A stretch of DNA of 64,000 bases. Origin: Ficedula albicollis (taxonomy: Eukaryota > Chordata > Aves > Passeriformes > Muscicapidae). Below, in pieces: positions 52,069-63,986 of the stretch. The DNA lies in assembly GCF_000247815.1 (NCBI RefSeq), contig NC_021677.1, positions 15,654,657-15,718,656 on the forward strand. Reading direction: 5' to 3'. The notes under the pieces are model-generated. The model was not told the DNA's origin. It saw only the letters and a program-made list of their open reading frames with translations, and did no database searches. The position numbers and the translations under genes were made by a program. The first letter of the stretch is position 1; every line of letters starts with the position of its first letter.

Positions 52069-52547
52069 TCAGAGAGGCATGATCTTCTAGGCCCTGAAAT
52101 CATTGCAAAGTCTGGGAGCCAAGGGATCCTTTTCTCTTTTTGAGACAGGAGCAGGAAGTGAGAATGGATGTGAGGGCATCACAGCAGTGTGAGCATGGTC
52201 CTCTGCAGTGCCCCATCACACCTCACAGGTGAGAAAGTGGGTCCCTTGCAGAGTAGGATGCTTTTTATTTCCTCTGAGATTAGGAAGGAGAATACTCAGA
52301 GAGGCATGATCTTCTAGGCCCTGAAATCATTGCAAAGTCTGGGAGCCAAGGGATCCTTTTCTCTTTTTGAGACAGGAGCAGGAAGTGAGAATGGATGTGA
52401 GGGCATCACAGCAGTGTGAGCATGGTCCTCTGCAGTGCCCCATCACCACTGGCTCCCACACAGGACAGAGCACCTCACAGGTGAGAAAGTGGGTCCCTTG
52501 CAGAGTAGGATGCTTTTTATTTCCTCTGAGATTAGGAAGGAGAATAC
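52069..52547. repeat. Tandem duplication, 227 and 252 bp copies
   Basis: Copy 1 is 52069-52295 and copy 2 is 52296-52547. They begin 'tcagagaggcatgatcttct' and end 'ggaaggagaatac'. Copy 2 carries 25 extra bases ('cactggctcccacacaggac' plus 'agagc') that copy 1 lacks. A poly-A/AAAAG run (52035-52068) directly precedes copy 1. Confidence 0.93.
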
Positions 52548-55164
52548 AGCTGTCCCTGTGCCCTGGCTTTTGGACAACATCCCTGCAGCTGGGGCTCTGC
52601 TGAGGATGGCATGGATCCTGCATGTAATGTTATCTGGGATCTCCAGAGGAGGAGGCCAGGCAGGAGCCCCCAGGTTCCCTGGGCACAGGGCTGCTGAGCA
52701 GCTCTGTGCTCATGCATTGCACATCTCTGCATCCCTGTGTGCACCTGTGAGAGAGCTGATCCCAGAGAGGGGCACCCACTGAGATCTGCAGCTGGGGACC
52801 CCAGGAGCAGCAGAGTAAGAGTGAGAGCGTGCCTGTCCTTGCTGTCATTTGCCTCCCTTTGTCATGCTTATGAAGAATTAGTTTTTTCTTTTGAATTGTC
52901 CCTCCTTCAGCCCCAAATGAGCTGTCTCATCACCTTGTCCCCCCTCTCCCACTACCTGAGCTTCCCAAACCATGGCTGGCTCTGGGTCTGTATCACCAGC
53001 CAGGAGCTCGAGGATCCCTCCTGCTGCCTCCTTTGCACTTCCATCAGGTTCAACCTGTTCAATTAGTGTTGCCCCAGGCACTGTGGGTTCCAGCTTTCTC
53101 TTTCTGCTTCATTTAATTTGAACACACGCACCTCTCCCTCCTTTCTCCTCCCTGCTCACTTCAAGGCCCCAGGCTCTGCACTGTGAAAGGCACAAGGCAG
53201 GGCATCACTTACACACCTGGAATATGTTTCAACAAGCCCAACAGCCTTTTACAAGGAAGTCTTGGGCCCAGACGATGAGTTGGAAAGTCCTTTTGCAAAG
53301 CCGCCTTTCTTGGGTAACAAAATGCACAGCTAAAACCCATTCACTGATTTCCAGTGCTCCTTGGGGGATTGGTTTTCTGACCTGCTTTCTTCTTTTTTGG
53401 GGGGGTTTAACATTGCCCTGTGCACACGTGGAGAGCCAGCCAGCCGTGTACACAGGCAACAAACACAATGAGGAAAGGATTAGCTGGAGCTGCTGGCTGG
53501 CTTGTGTTCTGGTTTCAAAGGGAAGCCGCTTTTGGAACGCTTCAGCTGCTTGCCTTGCTGTGGAGAGCATTGTGGTGGGCACCTCTCTTGCCCCATGCTG
53601 ACTCTGGCATGGAGATGCCTGAAGAAGGTGCAGGATGGCAGATCCCATGTTGTGGGCAGGGTCCCTGCTGCTGCTCGCTGTCACATACGGTAGGGAGGAG
53701 GCCAAGGCTCGTTTTCCTCTATGTGTGTGTGACAGCACTGGCTCTGGCACAGGATGGATGCTGTGCCTGTGCACAGTGTGTTGGAGTGATGCTCTTCCTG
53801 CCAGGGGAAGTGTGGTGGCAGTGGGGACAGGCTCTGGGTGCTCTGTGCGAGGAACACGACCTGACAAGCAGCACACTGCTGCTGGGGACTTGGCTCTGCC
53901 ACAGGGACCTTCGGGGGCACCAGGCTCCCTGGAGAGGGTGATGTGGAGCATCTGAGCTGTGCAGCAATCCCCCACAAAGGCACAGCCTGCAGTGCTCCAG
54001 GGTGGGCAGGAAATAAAACTTAAAGCTAAAAACAAAGAAAATTATCTGATCCGCGAAATTGCACATTCAGGTGCTGCTGGTGTTGGCGGGGAAGAACTGC
54101 AGCTCCAGGATCCTGACGGTGGTTCTGGAGCTCCCTTACTGCCTGTAAGCCCAGCTGAGACCCTCAGCCAAGCAGAGGAGCCCTTTGCATTTTCCTGGGC
54201 AGCTCTTTAGTGGCTGCATTGGCTGCTGGGGCTCATGGAGTATTTGCCCTCACAGCCTGGCTGCTTGTCATCTCTGCCATGACAAATCTGCCAGAGATGC
54301 TGATCCCAGTTCAGTAGGACGATTGGAACAAAGAACCATCAAAATCGACCCAGTTAGACTTATTCAGACTCATTCTTGTCAGCAGAAGTGCTGACTGCTG
54401 TGTGAGGACCAGCAGCAGCAGCAGCAGCAGAGAAAACAACATGATGATAACGAAGTGACAGAAAGTCATTTGGCCTGTCATTTCAAGATGAGGATTTAAA
54501 CATCTTACTAAAGGAACAGCTGGAAACATTAAATCTCTTCTCTGCTGCCACTACACTCAGCTATCCCACTCACATGTTGGCTGTACACTGCAAAGCATAA
54601 AAGCTTGCATGTTTCATTTTGTGCTGGACAGTTTCTCCACGTGGTTTCTTAATGCCTCAGGAGTTTATTCTGCAATATGCCATTTTTTTCCCTGCCACCA
54701 ATCAACTTAAACGGTTGTTTGTTTGCTTATTTTACAGGCAGAGAAATATTTGGCTGAGCTATACTGCTGCAACAGTTTAACCAGAGTATTCATCATTGTT
54801 TACCAAAACTCAGTGACTGGGTAGAACAAGAGTTCAGCATGACCACTGCTGCTTGGGAGCCCTGAGGAGGTGCTGAGTGGATGCAGATGCCATTCAAGGT
54901 CACCTTCTTCCTCTGAGTGAATATTAGGGATGCTCACTCAGCATTCAGTGATGGACTCCTTCACATGGGGAGCTGCTGGAAGCCCCCCTCAGCCCTGGAG
55001 GGAGGATCACAGGCTGCTGCTGAGCAGAGCCATCCCCAGCATGTGGAGCAAAATTTTGGTGGGGATGAAATCAATGGTAATTTTCATGACAGATTTCAGT
55101 GTCAGTTTTCATTAAAAAAAAAATTAAAAATAAGTGCACTATTGTCTTTCTTCTCTATCTTTTG
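52548..55164. other. Intergenic, no gene recognised
   Basis: About 2.6 kb. It contains a (CAG)7 run at 54410-54430. A 268-residue open frame on the minus strand (53229-54035) has no family resemblance, low-complexity composition and no splice evidence, so I treat it as chance. Confidence 0.65.
54410..54430. repeat. (CAG)7 microsatellite
   Basis: Seven perfect CAG units in noncoding sequence. Confidence 0.95.
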
Positions 55165-56074
55165 CAACCTTCAAATGCTGCCTCAAACCTGTTTCAGCTA
55201 CTTTCTGTTTTGAAATGGTGGGAAGATGACCATAAAGCTGCTTATAGGCTGTCTGTCTCACTGGGGTGACTCACTCCAAAATGCCACAGGTCCATGGTGG
55301 CGGCTCTGTGGTCCCTGGGTGGGATTTAGAGTGAGGACCAGCCAGGGGTGGATGGGAGTGTGAGGTACCCCTGAAGCCTCACCTTCATCTTCCTGGAGCC
55401 TCACAGGGGTGATGAGTACGAATGTGCACCCAAGTGAATGGATTTGAAAGGCAATAAAGATGTTTAGTGCAGTGTGATTCTTTGTTTGTAAATCCCTGGG
55501 TTTGCTGTACCTGTCCCTCAGGAAGGTGATACAGCCAGCTACCTAATTTTTCATGCCTTTCCCCATTAAAAGGGCATGCTTTCAAGAGGGCTGGGAGAAA
55601 AGAGGCCGTGCTTACTCCATTGACCCCGTGCTATCTCTTTATAAACATGGCTGAAGGATTTCCATGGCTGAGATGGGTAACAAAAGGCTCTGCAGAGCCA
55701 CAGCTGGGATTTTTCATGCTCCAAGGACAGATGAGCATCTTGCATCCCAGCGAGGGCTTTGGCTGGAGCTGTTGTTCCCACTTCTTTTCCCTATCTTTTC
55801 CCGGGACAACCTGCACGGGTGCTAGCTGGAGGAGAAGGGGGAGAGAATGAGGAAGGCACAGAGTGAGGGGGAGCAGGGAGAGGAGGAGAGGCGAGGAGGG
55901 ACAGCACGGCAGAAAGGCGGAAGGAGGGGGTTCGGGAGCTGCCCCTTTCCCTGGAGGGCGGCTTTTCAGATGGAAATGGCGGGGTCAGCGGCAGCCCTTG
56001 GACAATGGCACGGGCACAAAGAAGCGGGGCGCGCTGCCGGGGCAGCCCCGCTCCGCTCCCGGCCCGGGGCTCCG

Positions 56075-56171
<97 letters not shown>

Positions 56172-57085
56172 ACAACCTTCAAATGCTGCCTCAAACCTGT
56201 TTCAGCTACTTTCTGTTTTGAAATGGTGGGAAGATGACCATAAAGCTGCTTATAGGCTGTCTGTCTCACTGGGGTGACTCACTCCAAAATGCCACAGGTC
56301 CATGGTGGCGGCTCTGTGGTCCCTGGGTGGGATTTAGAGTGAGGACCAGCCAGGGGTGGATGGGAGTGTGAGGTACCCCTGAAGCCTCACCTTCATCTTC
56401 CTGGAGCCTCACAGGGGTGATGAGTACGAATGTGCACCCAAGTGAATGGATTTGAAAGGCAATAAAGATGTTTAGTGCAGTGTGATTCTTTGTTTGTAAA
56501 TCCCTGGGTTTGCTGTACCTGTCCCTCAGGAAGGTGATACAGCCAGCTACCTAATTTTTCATGCCTTTCCCCATTAAAAGGGCATGCTTTCAAGAGGGCT
56601 GGGAGAAAAGAGGCCGTGCTTACTCCATTGACCCCGTGCTATCTCTTTATAAACATGGCTGAAGGATTTCCATGGCTGAGATGGGTAACAAAAGGCTCTG
56701 CAGAGCCACAGCTGGGATTTTTCATGCTCCAAGGACAGATGAGCATCTTGCATCCCACCGAGGGCTTTGGCTGGAGCTGTTGTTCCCACTTCTTTTCCCT
56801 ATCTTTTCCCGGGACAACCTGCACGGGTGCTAGCTGGAGGAGAAGGGGGAGAGAATGAGGAAGGCACAGAGTGAGGGGGAGCAGGGAGAGGAGGAGAGGC
56901 GAGGAGGGACAGCACGGCAGAAAGGCGGAAGGAGGGGGTTCGGGAGCTGCCCCTTTCCCTGGAGGGCGGCTTTTCAGATGGAAATGGCGGGGTCAGCGGC
57001 AGCCCTTGGACAATGGCACGGGCACAAAGAAGCGGGGCGCGCTGCCGGGGCAGCCCCGCTCCGCTCCCGGCCCGGGGCTCCGCCG
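55165..57085. repeat. 913-bp direct duplication around a G block
   Basis: Copy 1 is 55165-56077 and copy 2 is 56173-57085, an offset of 1008 bases. By eye I find one mismatch ('catcccagcgagg' versus 'catcccaccgagg'). Copy 1 ends exactly where the G run begins. Copy 2 begins three bases after it ends and continues past the breakpoint into unique GC-rich sequence. This is the pattern of one contig end placed next to an overlapping contig, with the gap filled by G. Confidence 0.95.
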
Positions 57086-57175
57086 CGGCTCGGGCTGCTC
57101 GCCCAGGGCCCGCGGGGCACCAAAACCGGCTGAGAGAACGCGGGCGGGCTGGGGGAGGGGGGACACAGACACGGA
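55810..57175. promoter_or_regulatory. GC/CpG-rich island, partly duplicated
   Basis: CG-dense, purine-rich sequence in copy 1 (55810-56077) and again in copy 2, which extends to about 57175 ('ccgccgcggctcgggctgct' and beyond). Together it suggests one CpG island about 21 kb downstream of ASCL2, seen twice because of the duplication. It may be the promoter of an unannotated transcript or a distal regulatory island. No conserved coding exon is visible. Confidence 0.45.
56077..56169. other. 93-base G block at a duplication junction (artefact)
   Basis: Pure G between the two copies of the 913-bp duplication. It begins in the middle of 'ctccgccg', where the other copy continues 'cggctcggg', so the G run plainly replaces real sequence. 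Confidence 0.92.
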
Positions 57176-59008
57176 GAGAGAAAAGCTGAAAGATTTCAAC
57201 ACAAATAATCTTCAAGGAGTGTTCTGTAAACAGAGCGGAGGGCAGGGCGCCAGGAGCACCTGCCTCTCCGCATTGACGTTGATTGTTTGGGGAAGAAGGG
57301 ATGAAACCCCTCCTCTATCCGTGCTCGCTGTGTGCCATTGCCCGAGCGGCTGGGGGGCTGTGGGTGCTGCCTGGTGCTGGGTGGTGATGCCTGGCTGCGG
57401 TGGGTGCTGCCTTAAAAAATCCCTTACACCCAAACCCCCATCTGCTCTGCCTTCCTCTGCCTGAGCGCTGCCTGAGGACCCGAACGCCTGCTAGAGCTAT
57501 CGGTGGTTTAAACCTCTTAGTGTCTGATATCAGCCTTAGTTCCTGCTATTGTTTTCTCTCCCTGTACCGTGTGTAATCCCTTGCCGGGCGCTGCCAGGCT
57601 CCTGACCTCGCAGCTCCCCTGCATCCTCAGGCACAAGTTTTGTCCTGTTCTGGGGGTGGGTATGAAGGAGCTGGAAGGCTCCTGCACCCACACAAGCGGA
57701 GGAGAAGGATTAGCCCGTGCACGAACAAGTCCCCGATCACACAGTTTGGCAATCTCACCCCTCCCAGCAGGGAGTTAACCTCCGGGTCCCAAGCGTGTGG
57801 CACCTCCCGCAAAGCAGCAGCGGTGCTTGCAGGGCCTCAGGCGAGGATGGTGCTGTGGCTGCTCTGCTGCCACCTCCCTCTACCCCTTTCCAGCCTGCAA
57901 CCCTCGGCTGAAGAGCTCTCTGCCTCTCCTGAGCACAGCTCCAAGGACCTAAAGCACTGCCACACGAGTACACACATCTGAGGCTGAGATCCTAAGGGTA
58001 CCCGTTATGCATCTCCAACAAAGCTGCTTCTTGCCTTGCAGCCACGAAGGACATCGAGGCACACAGGGTTGTTCCATGGTGGTGGGCATGTGGGTGGGCT
58101 GGACACGACGCAAATGCAGGTGGGACACAAGGCTGGATCCTTGTTTGGTGCTTGGAGCGTAGCTGAGGCTGCCAGAGCTGCCTCCAGGGCACCTCCTGTC
58201 TCCCTGCTTAAACAAATAATGCTTGCCCGAGGCACACAGCAGGCCCAAGCAAAGCAATCCAGAAATCATCCACCGGTGCTGATGGATTTGTTAGCTGGTG
58301 TAAAGGGTATATGGGTTTCATCTGAACACCACAAGGCCGATTACAGCTTGCTAAAGAGCTTTCCTGGCTGTTGCATTCAAAGATCTTCCTACAGATGCAG
58401 CTAGTATCAGCAAAGGGCTGATGGCTAATGTTTGCTTGCTGCTCTGCCTTGGAGCTAGATGGCACGACCAAATTTTGCAGGCATTGCTCAATTACCATGA
58501 AACAGCATGTCAAAACTTCTGCATTTGCTCACCTTATGCATGCAGAAGAGTCTGGATAGCAGTGTCACCAGAGGTGACTTCAGTTTGGCAACACAAGCTG
58601 GAAAATGACCAGCCAAGGCTCTGTGATGGGAAGAAGTTCCTACAGTGCTTCCTCAGGGGAGAGAAATCTGCGGCAAAGTTGTGTTTGTCATAGCATCACA
58701 CACTTTAAATGAGGGTTATGTGGGTGCAGCAGAGCACTGGGAACAATGAGGTGTTCTGTTGGTGCTGCATTACTCCAAGGTTTTGGCATTGGCCAAGTCT
58801 CCAAAGCTGGAGGAGATCTGCTGGAGGAAAGTACTACTGGAGTCAAATCTCTCCTGTTCCTTGCTTTTAACTAATTTTGTTATTTGATGCCCAAGCTTTC
58901 ATTTTTCTGTCTCCATCTTTCTTCTCTTGGTAGTCAACATTCCTTACTTGGGACACTCTTAAACCTCACTGTTCTGGCTTCAGATTGACTTAACTTTTTT
59001 CTGTCCTT
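57176..59008. other. Intergenic, no gene recognised
   Basis: About 1.8 kb right of the GC island. It has short open frames only. No exon, transposon or RNA gene can be supported. Confidence 0.65.
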
Positions 59009-59128
59009 CCTATTGTCCTCCTCAGTGCATCCTAAAAGTTCCTCCCTCTGCCCCATCACTCCTTTTTGCCTATTGTCCTCCTCAGTGCATCTCAGAAGTT
59101 CCTCCCTCTGCCCCATCACTCCTTTTTT
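59009..59128. repeat. Two-copy 60-bp tandem repeat
   Basis: Unit beginning 'cctattgtcctcctcagtgc' at 59009 and 59069, with a few substitutions (atcctaaaag/atctcagaag). Intergenic. Confidence 0.9.
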
Positions 59129-59440
59129 TGGGGATGGCCATCCTACCTTACATCCTGGCCCTGGATGCTTCCCAGTGAATTGCACATCCCCAAGCAGTCA
59201 GACCACGCTTGGTGTCCCCAGCTGACATCAGGGACCCAGGCAGAGTTTCAAGCCCCCACAATGGATGGGGAAACCAGAAGGTTTGGGGGGAGGAAAAAGA
59301 AGGAGTGTGCCTGTATCCAATGCCTCTTTTTCCCCTCGCCACCCTCTCCCAGTTTAACCATTAACAGGCTGGCTGGCCCTGCTGAGACAATGGTCTGTTT
59401 GTTTAGCATGGGGGGAGCTCGTATCGGGGGCCTGGCAGAT

Positions 59441-59530
59441 TTATCAAAGCAGAGTGATTAGCTCTATTAGAGAAGGGATTTGTGTAAACAAAAAGACAGG
59501 TGCAAAGAGACGATTCCAGCTGGCAAGGGC
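59441..59530. promoter_or_regulatory. Candidate regulatory motif cluster
   Basis: Within 90 bases there is a TCF/LEF-like ATCAAAG (59443-59449), a forkhead-like GTAAACA (59484-59490), an E-box CAGGTG (59497-59502) and GATTA (59456-59460). Such spacing is typical of enhancers, but short motifs occur often by chance and conservation cannot be judged here. Confidence 0.25.
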
Positions 59531-61371
59531 TTCACAGAGCGTGAAGCATTTCAGTAGCAATAAACCTTCTTCCAGGAAACAAGAGTCAGACTGGAGAGAG
59601 CATGTGTGGCTGTAACCTATTTGACTGGCCCTCCCGACCACCGACACTCCCAACCATTCATCCTCTCTGCTTTTGGGGTGCCTGTGTCTCTCACTGTCCC
59701 CTGAGTTTCCTCCTGGGGATGGGCAGCCCGTGGTAGTGGAAGCTGTCCCTTGGGGACGTGCCACTTGTCACCCCTGAGCCATATAATGGACTCCAGTTCG
59801 CAGTGGAAAGGCTGAACCCTGTCCTGCCATCCAGTGCTCTTCCTTCCTTCACCCTTGTCCTGCTGGAGTGATACTGGGCCACCGTGGTCCCACCAAATGT
59901 CAGCTAAGGTGTTTGTCATTTGCTGACAAATGTGGCTTGGTGCAAGCCTGGTGCCAACCTCTGCAAGCAGAGACAAAGGCTGAATCCCCAAAGTGCCCAG
60001 ACCTTGACCTATTTTGAGAGCTTTCTTTGGAAGCAGAAGAGAAAAGCCCTGTTGACAGCACACATGCCATAATCTACTCCTTCAAAACATCTCTGTTCAC
60101 TGCATTTAGAAATTTATCCCAATAGCTGCTTTGTGAAATTATTATTCAGTTTAAACTGCACCAAGGCCAGAATAAGCATGATTTTCACCCCACTGCCAGA
60201 GTAATAAAGCTTTGTCACAAAAAACACTTGAAAGCAGAGCACACAGCTCTCCCAGCCCACCTCTTCAGAGCATTGCTGAGCAATTTTGATTGTGAAAAGT
60301 CATGTGAGTGAAGCAAATCAAGGAAACAGGAGGAAGCTCACCATGGGCTGTGGTTTAGTTTCTCTGATTTGAGATCTCGCCAAATGTAACCCAGGAAAAG
60401 AGAAATTTTTCACCCCCAGCTGCAGTTCATTGTCACAGCAGAGGACTGGTAACAGTAATCTGTCATTTTTTTTCTTCTGCAATAACCTTTCCTGCAATAG
60501 CAGACATGTTTTCTGCTTCCCTTGCTACCTGTGTCCTTAAATGATCTCTTCAAAGGAGCTATACTGATGCTGTATCATTTTACTGAATGTAACATGCGTT
60601 AAACTGTTTCTCCAGACGTGTCATCCCGGCCAAGAATGTATTAGCAATGCTGGCTGAGGGCTGGGGTTTGTAGATGATTCAGGCCCATGAGGCACCTAAG
60701 CACCTACTGAGCTTTTTAGAAGCACTCTAGATTATAGGCTGAAATTCTAAAGACAGACTTGTTTCTATTGTCAGGTACCCATCAATGCTTGGCTTATTTC
60801 TCTCTATTTTTTTCTTTTTTATATAATTTAGTATCATTATTGTTATATTTTGGTTCAGTTATTAAGCTGTTCTTATGCTAACCCATTACTTTTCTCACTT
60901 TACCCTTCCAGTTCTCTTCCTCCCACCCCTCTGGTTGGGGCAGTAAGTGAGCAGCTCTGTGGTGCTCATATCCCAGCTGAGGTTAAACCACAACAGGTGC
61001 CCAGGGAAAAATCCAGTCCTCTGGGTGGCTCCTGAGACCTCTTTTGGGCACAGGTCACTGGTGTACCCAAAGGCTGCAGCCAAGGTGCCACTGCACACCA
61101 CTGATTTCTGCACAGCCTGTGGAACTTCAATCCACCTTGCCCTGCCCTGGCTTTTTTTTTTTCTTTTTTTATATACACCAACAGAGATGATAAGGTTGGT
61201 CTCTGTTTGCAAAGTACCGAAGATTTCATGAGCTGTTGCTCTGCTTGCAGCTGGCCACGTGTGTAACTGCATTCTTTGACTGCTTGGATGTACTGGTTAT
61301 CACCAAAGGGAGCTATAAAATGAAGCCCTGGGGCTATGTCTTCAGAAACAGGTGCCTCAAATGTGGGCTCA
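59531..61371. other. Intergenic, no gene recognised
   Basis: About 1.8 kb of ordinary noncoding sequence with T-rich stretches near 60800-60830 and 61150-61170. Nothing else can be named. Confidence 0.65.
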
Positions 61372-63748
61372 AAACCTGCACATCCTTAAGGAGAGCTGTG
61401 CAGTGAGCACTGTGCACACACTGTGCACACACTACCCATGTCTCTTGGACAGCAAATGTTTCAACTGCCCAGAGTCTAGTGCCACTTAAAGTAACCCTTC
61501 GAAGTCCAGCTTTGTATAATTTTGATGATGTTACTATACTGAGAGATCCAATGGTTCGTTCAATGCATCTGTGTCTTTGCTGCACTTGTTGTGTGGATGA
61601 CTTGTGTGTTTGCTCCCTGGATGAGGAGGGTTGTCATTTGTCCTGCTGTGCTCCCTCCCACCCTGCCATTGGGACCTGCTAGCACTCTGCTCCATGCTGT
61701 TTCTCTGTTTATGGGACATGTGGGGCTAATAATGACACAGATGCTACAAACAGCTCTCTAACCCTGAGCAGGTCCCAGCATGTGAGTTCCCTCTTATCAG
61801 GTTTGCAGCGGTGCCTTTTGCACCTTCCTTCATGCTAACACTGCTTCACCTCCAGGTGAAATGCGTGTCCTCTCTCCTTCTCCCTTGCTGTCTTGCTGGT
61901 TTATGACCATTTGTTGTTGTTGTTCATCTCAGCTGAAAACAAAAGAGCAAGAAAATACGTGTGTGTGTGTGAAATCAGAGGTTCAGTGAGAGCCAAGCTG
62001 GTGTCAAACCACAGCAAGACCTAAGTAGAGCCCTGAGCACTAAACCTGATTTCTCATATTCATGCTGTCCTCACAGCAAACAAGCCTCTGTGCTGCTTAG
62101 AGCTAAAACCTTTCTGGCTAAAGTGTTCCTGTTTTACCAGGATGCACATAATTTGCATTGAGGGTCAGTTCCACTTTCTCTTGGCGTTTTGTGGCTATTG
62201 AAAGGAGAAAGCTCAGAGCTCTGCTCTTGCCTCAGACTTCAAGGAACAGAACATATTTCACCCCATTAATGTGAAAGCATCAATTCCCTTGTGCATTCAA
62301 ATGGCAAAATAGATCCATCAGTGTGACAGAACTGTCTGAGGGATCTTCATTTATGCCTTTTCCCCAAGGGTCAAACAGTGGACATAGGCGAGAGTGGAAA
62401 GAAAACCGGGCTCATGAAAATTCATGCAATTATTTCTTGGCAAGTCATCACTACCATTTTGCTTTTGGGTCAGGAGGGTGTAGAAATGCTGGTGGCTGGG
62501 CAGAGATGCTGTGAACCTGGCCTGCCTGCTGCCTTGCACACCCCAGGGAGCCTGAACACAAACCTGCACATCCTTAAGGAGAGCTGTGCAGTGAGCACTG
62601 TGCACACACTGTGCACACACTACCCATGTCTCTTGGACAGCAAATGTTTCAACTGCCCAGAGTCTAGTGCCACTTAAAGTAACCCTTCGAAGTCCAGCTT
62701 TGTATAATTTTGATGATGTTACTATACTGAGAGATCCAATGGTTCGTTCAATGCATCTGTGTCTTTGCTGCACTTGTTGTGTGGATGACTTGTGTGTTTG
62801 CTCCCTGGATGAGGAGGGTTGTCATTTGTCCTGCTGTGCTCCCTCCCACCCTGCCATTGGGACCTGCTAGCACTCTGCTCCATGCTGTTTCTCTGTTTAT
62901 GGGACATGTGGGGCTAATAATGACACAGATGCTACAAACAGCTCTCTAACCCTGAGCAGGTCCCAGCATGTGAGTTCCCTCTTATCAGGTTTGCAGCGGT
63001 GCCTTTTGCACCTTCCTTCATGCTAACACTGCTTCACCTCCAGGTGAAATGCGTGTCCTCTCTCCTTCTCCCTTGCTGTCTTGCTGGTTTATGACCATTT
63101 GTTGTTGTTGTTCATCTCAGCTGAAAACAAAAGAGCAAGAAAATACGTGTGTGTGTGTGAAATCAGAGGTTCAGTGAGAGCCGAGCTGGTGTCAAACCAC
63201 AGCAAGACCTAAGTAGAGCCCTGAGCACTACACCTGATTTCTCATATTCATGCTGTCCTCACAGCAAACAAGCCTCTGTGCTGCTTAGAGCTAAAACCTT
63301 TCTGGCTAAAGTGTTCCTGTTTTACCAGGATGCACATAATTTGCATTGAGGGTCAGTTCCACTTTCTCTTGGCGTTTTGTGGCTATTGAAAGGAGAAAGC
63401 TCAGAGCTCTGCTCTTGCCTCAGACTTCAAGGAACAGAACATATTTCACCCCATTAATGTGAAAGCATCAATTCCCTTGTGCATTCAAATGGCAAAATAG
63501 ATCCATCAGTGTGACAGAACTGTCTGAGGGATCTTCATTTATGCCTTTTCCCCAAGGGTCAAACAGTGGACATAGGCGAGAGTGGAAAGAAAACCGGGCT
63601 CATGAAAATTCATGCAATTATTTCTTGGCAAGTCATCACTACCATTTTGCTTTTGGGTCAGGAGGGTGTAGAAATGCTGGTGGCTGGGCAGAGATGCTGT
63701 GAACCTGGCCTGCCTGCTGCCTTGCACACCCCAGGGAGCCTGAACACA
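61372..63748. repeat. 1188-bp tandem duplication
   Basis: Copy 1 is about 61372-62560 and copy 2 about 62561-63748, in direct orientation. I find two mismatches by eye (gagccaagc/gagccgagc and cactaaacc/cactacacc). Each copy includes a short (GT)n run (61959-61971 in copy 1). No coding content is recognised. The few substitutions could reflect two haplotypes placed in series or a recent real duplication. Confidence 0.94.
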
Positions 63749-63986
63749 GCTCACTGCCGTGACGGAATGGCAAACCTGTGATTTCCCCTGCTTTGTGCTC
63801 CTCCTGGGCTGTGCTTCGCCAGGGGTGCCTTTTGCTGCACCATCACTCACATTTAGTTTGCACATGGACTCACTGCGGTGAAGGAATGGCAAACCTGTGA
63901 TTTCCCCTGCTTTGTGCTCCTCCTGGGCTGTGCTTCGCCAGGGGTGCCTTTTGCTGCACCATCACTCACATTTAGTTTGCACATGG
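63749..63986. repeat. 119-bp tandem repeat adjoining the 1188-bp duplication
   Basis: Two units, 63749-63867 and 63868-63986, containing 'ggaatggcaaacctgtgatt' and ending 'agtttgcacatgg'. They differ at the 'gccgtgacgg'/'gcggtgaagg' start. The array begins at the base where the preceding 1188-bp duplication stops. Confidence 0.92.

Noticed and set aside
53229..54035. 268-residue minus-strand open frame
   Set aside because: Composition is Ser/Pro/Cys/His-rich, as expected from GC-leaning noncoding DNA. There is no domain, no conserved motif, and overlapping frames of similar length on the other strand.
56871..57464. 197-residue plus-strand open frame in the GC island
   Set aside because: Arg/Gly-rich in the CpG-rich part and then arbitrary. 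The first part is repeated by the duplication, and no family resemblance is seen.
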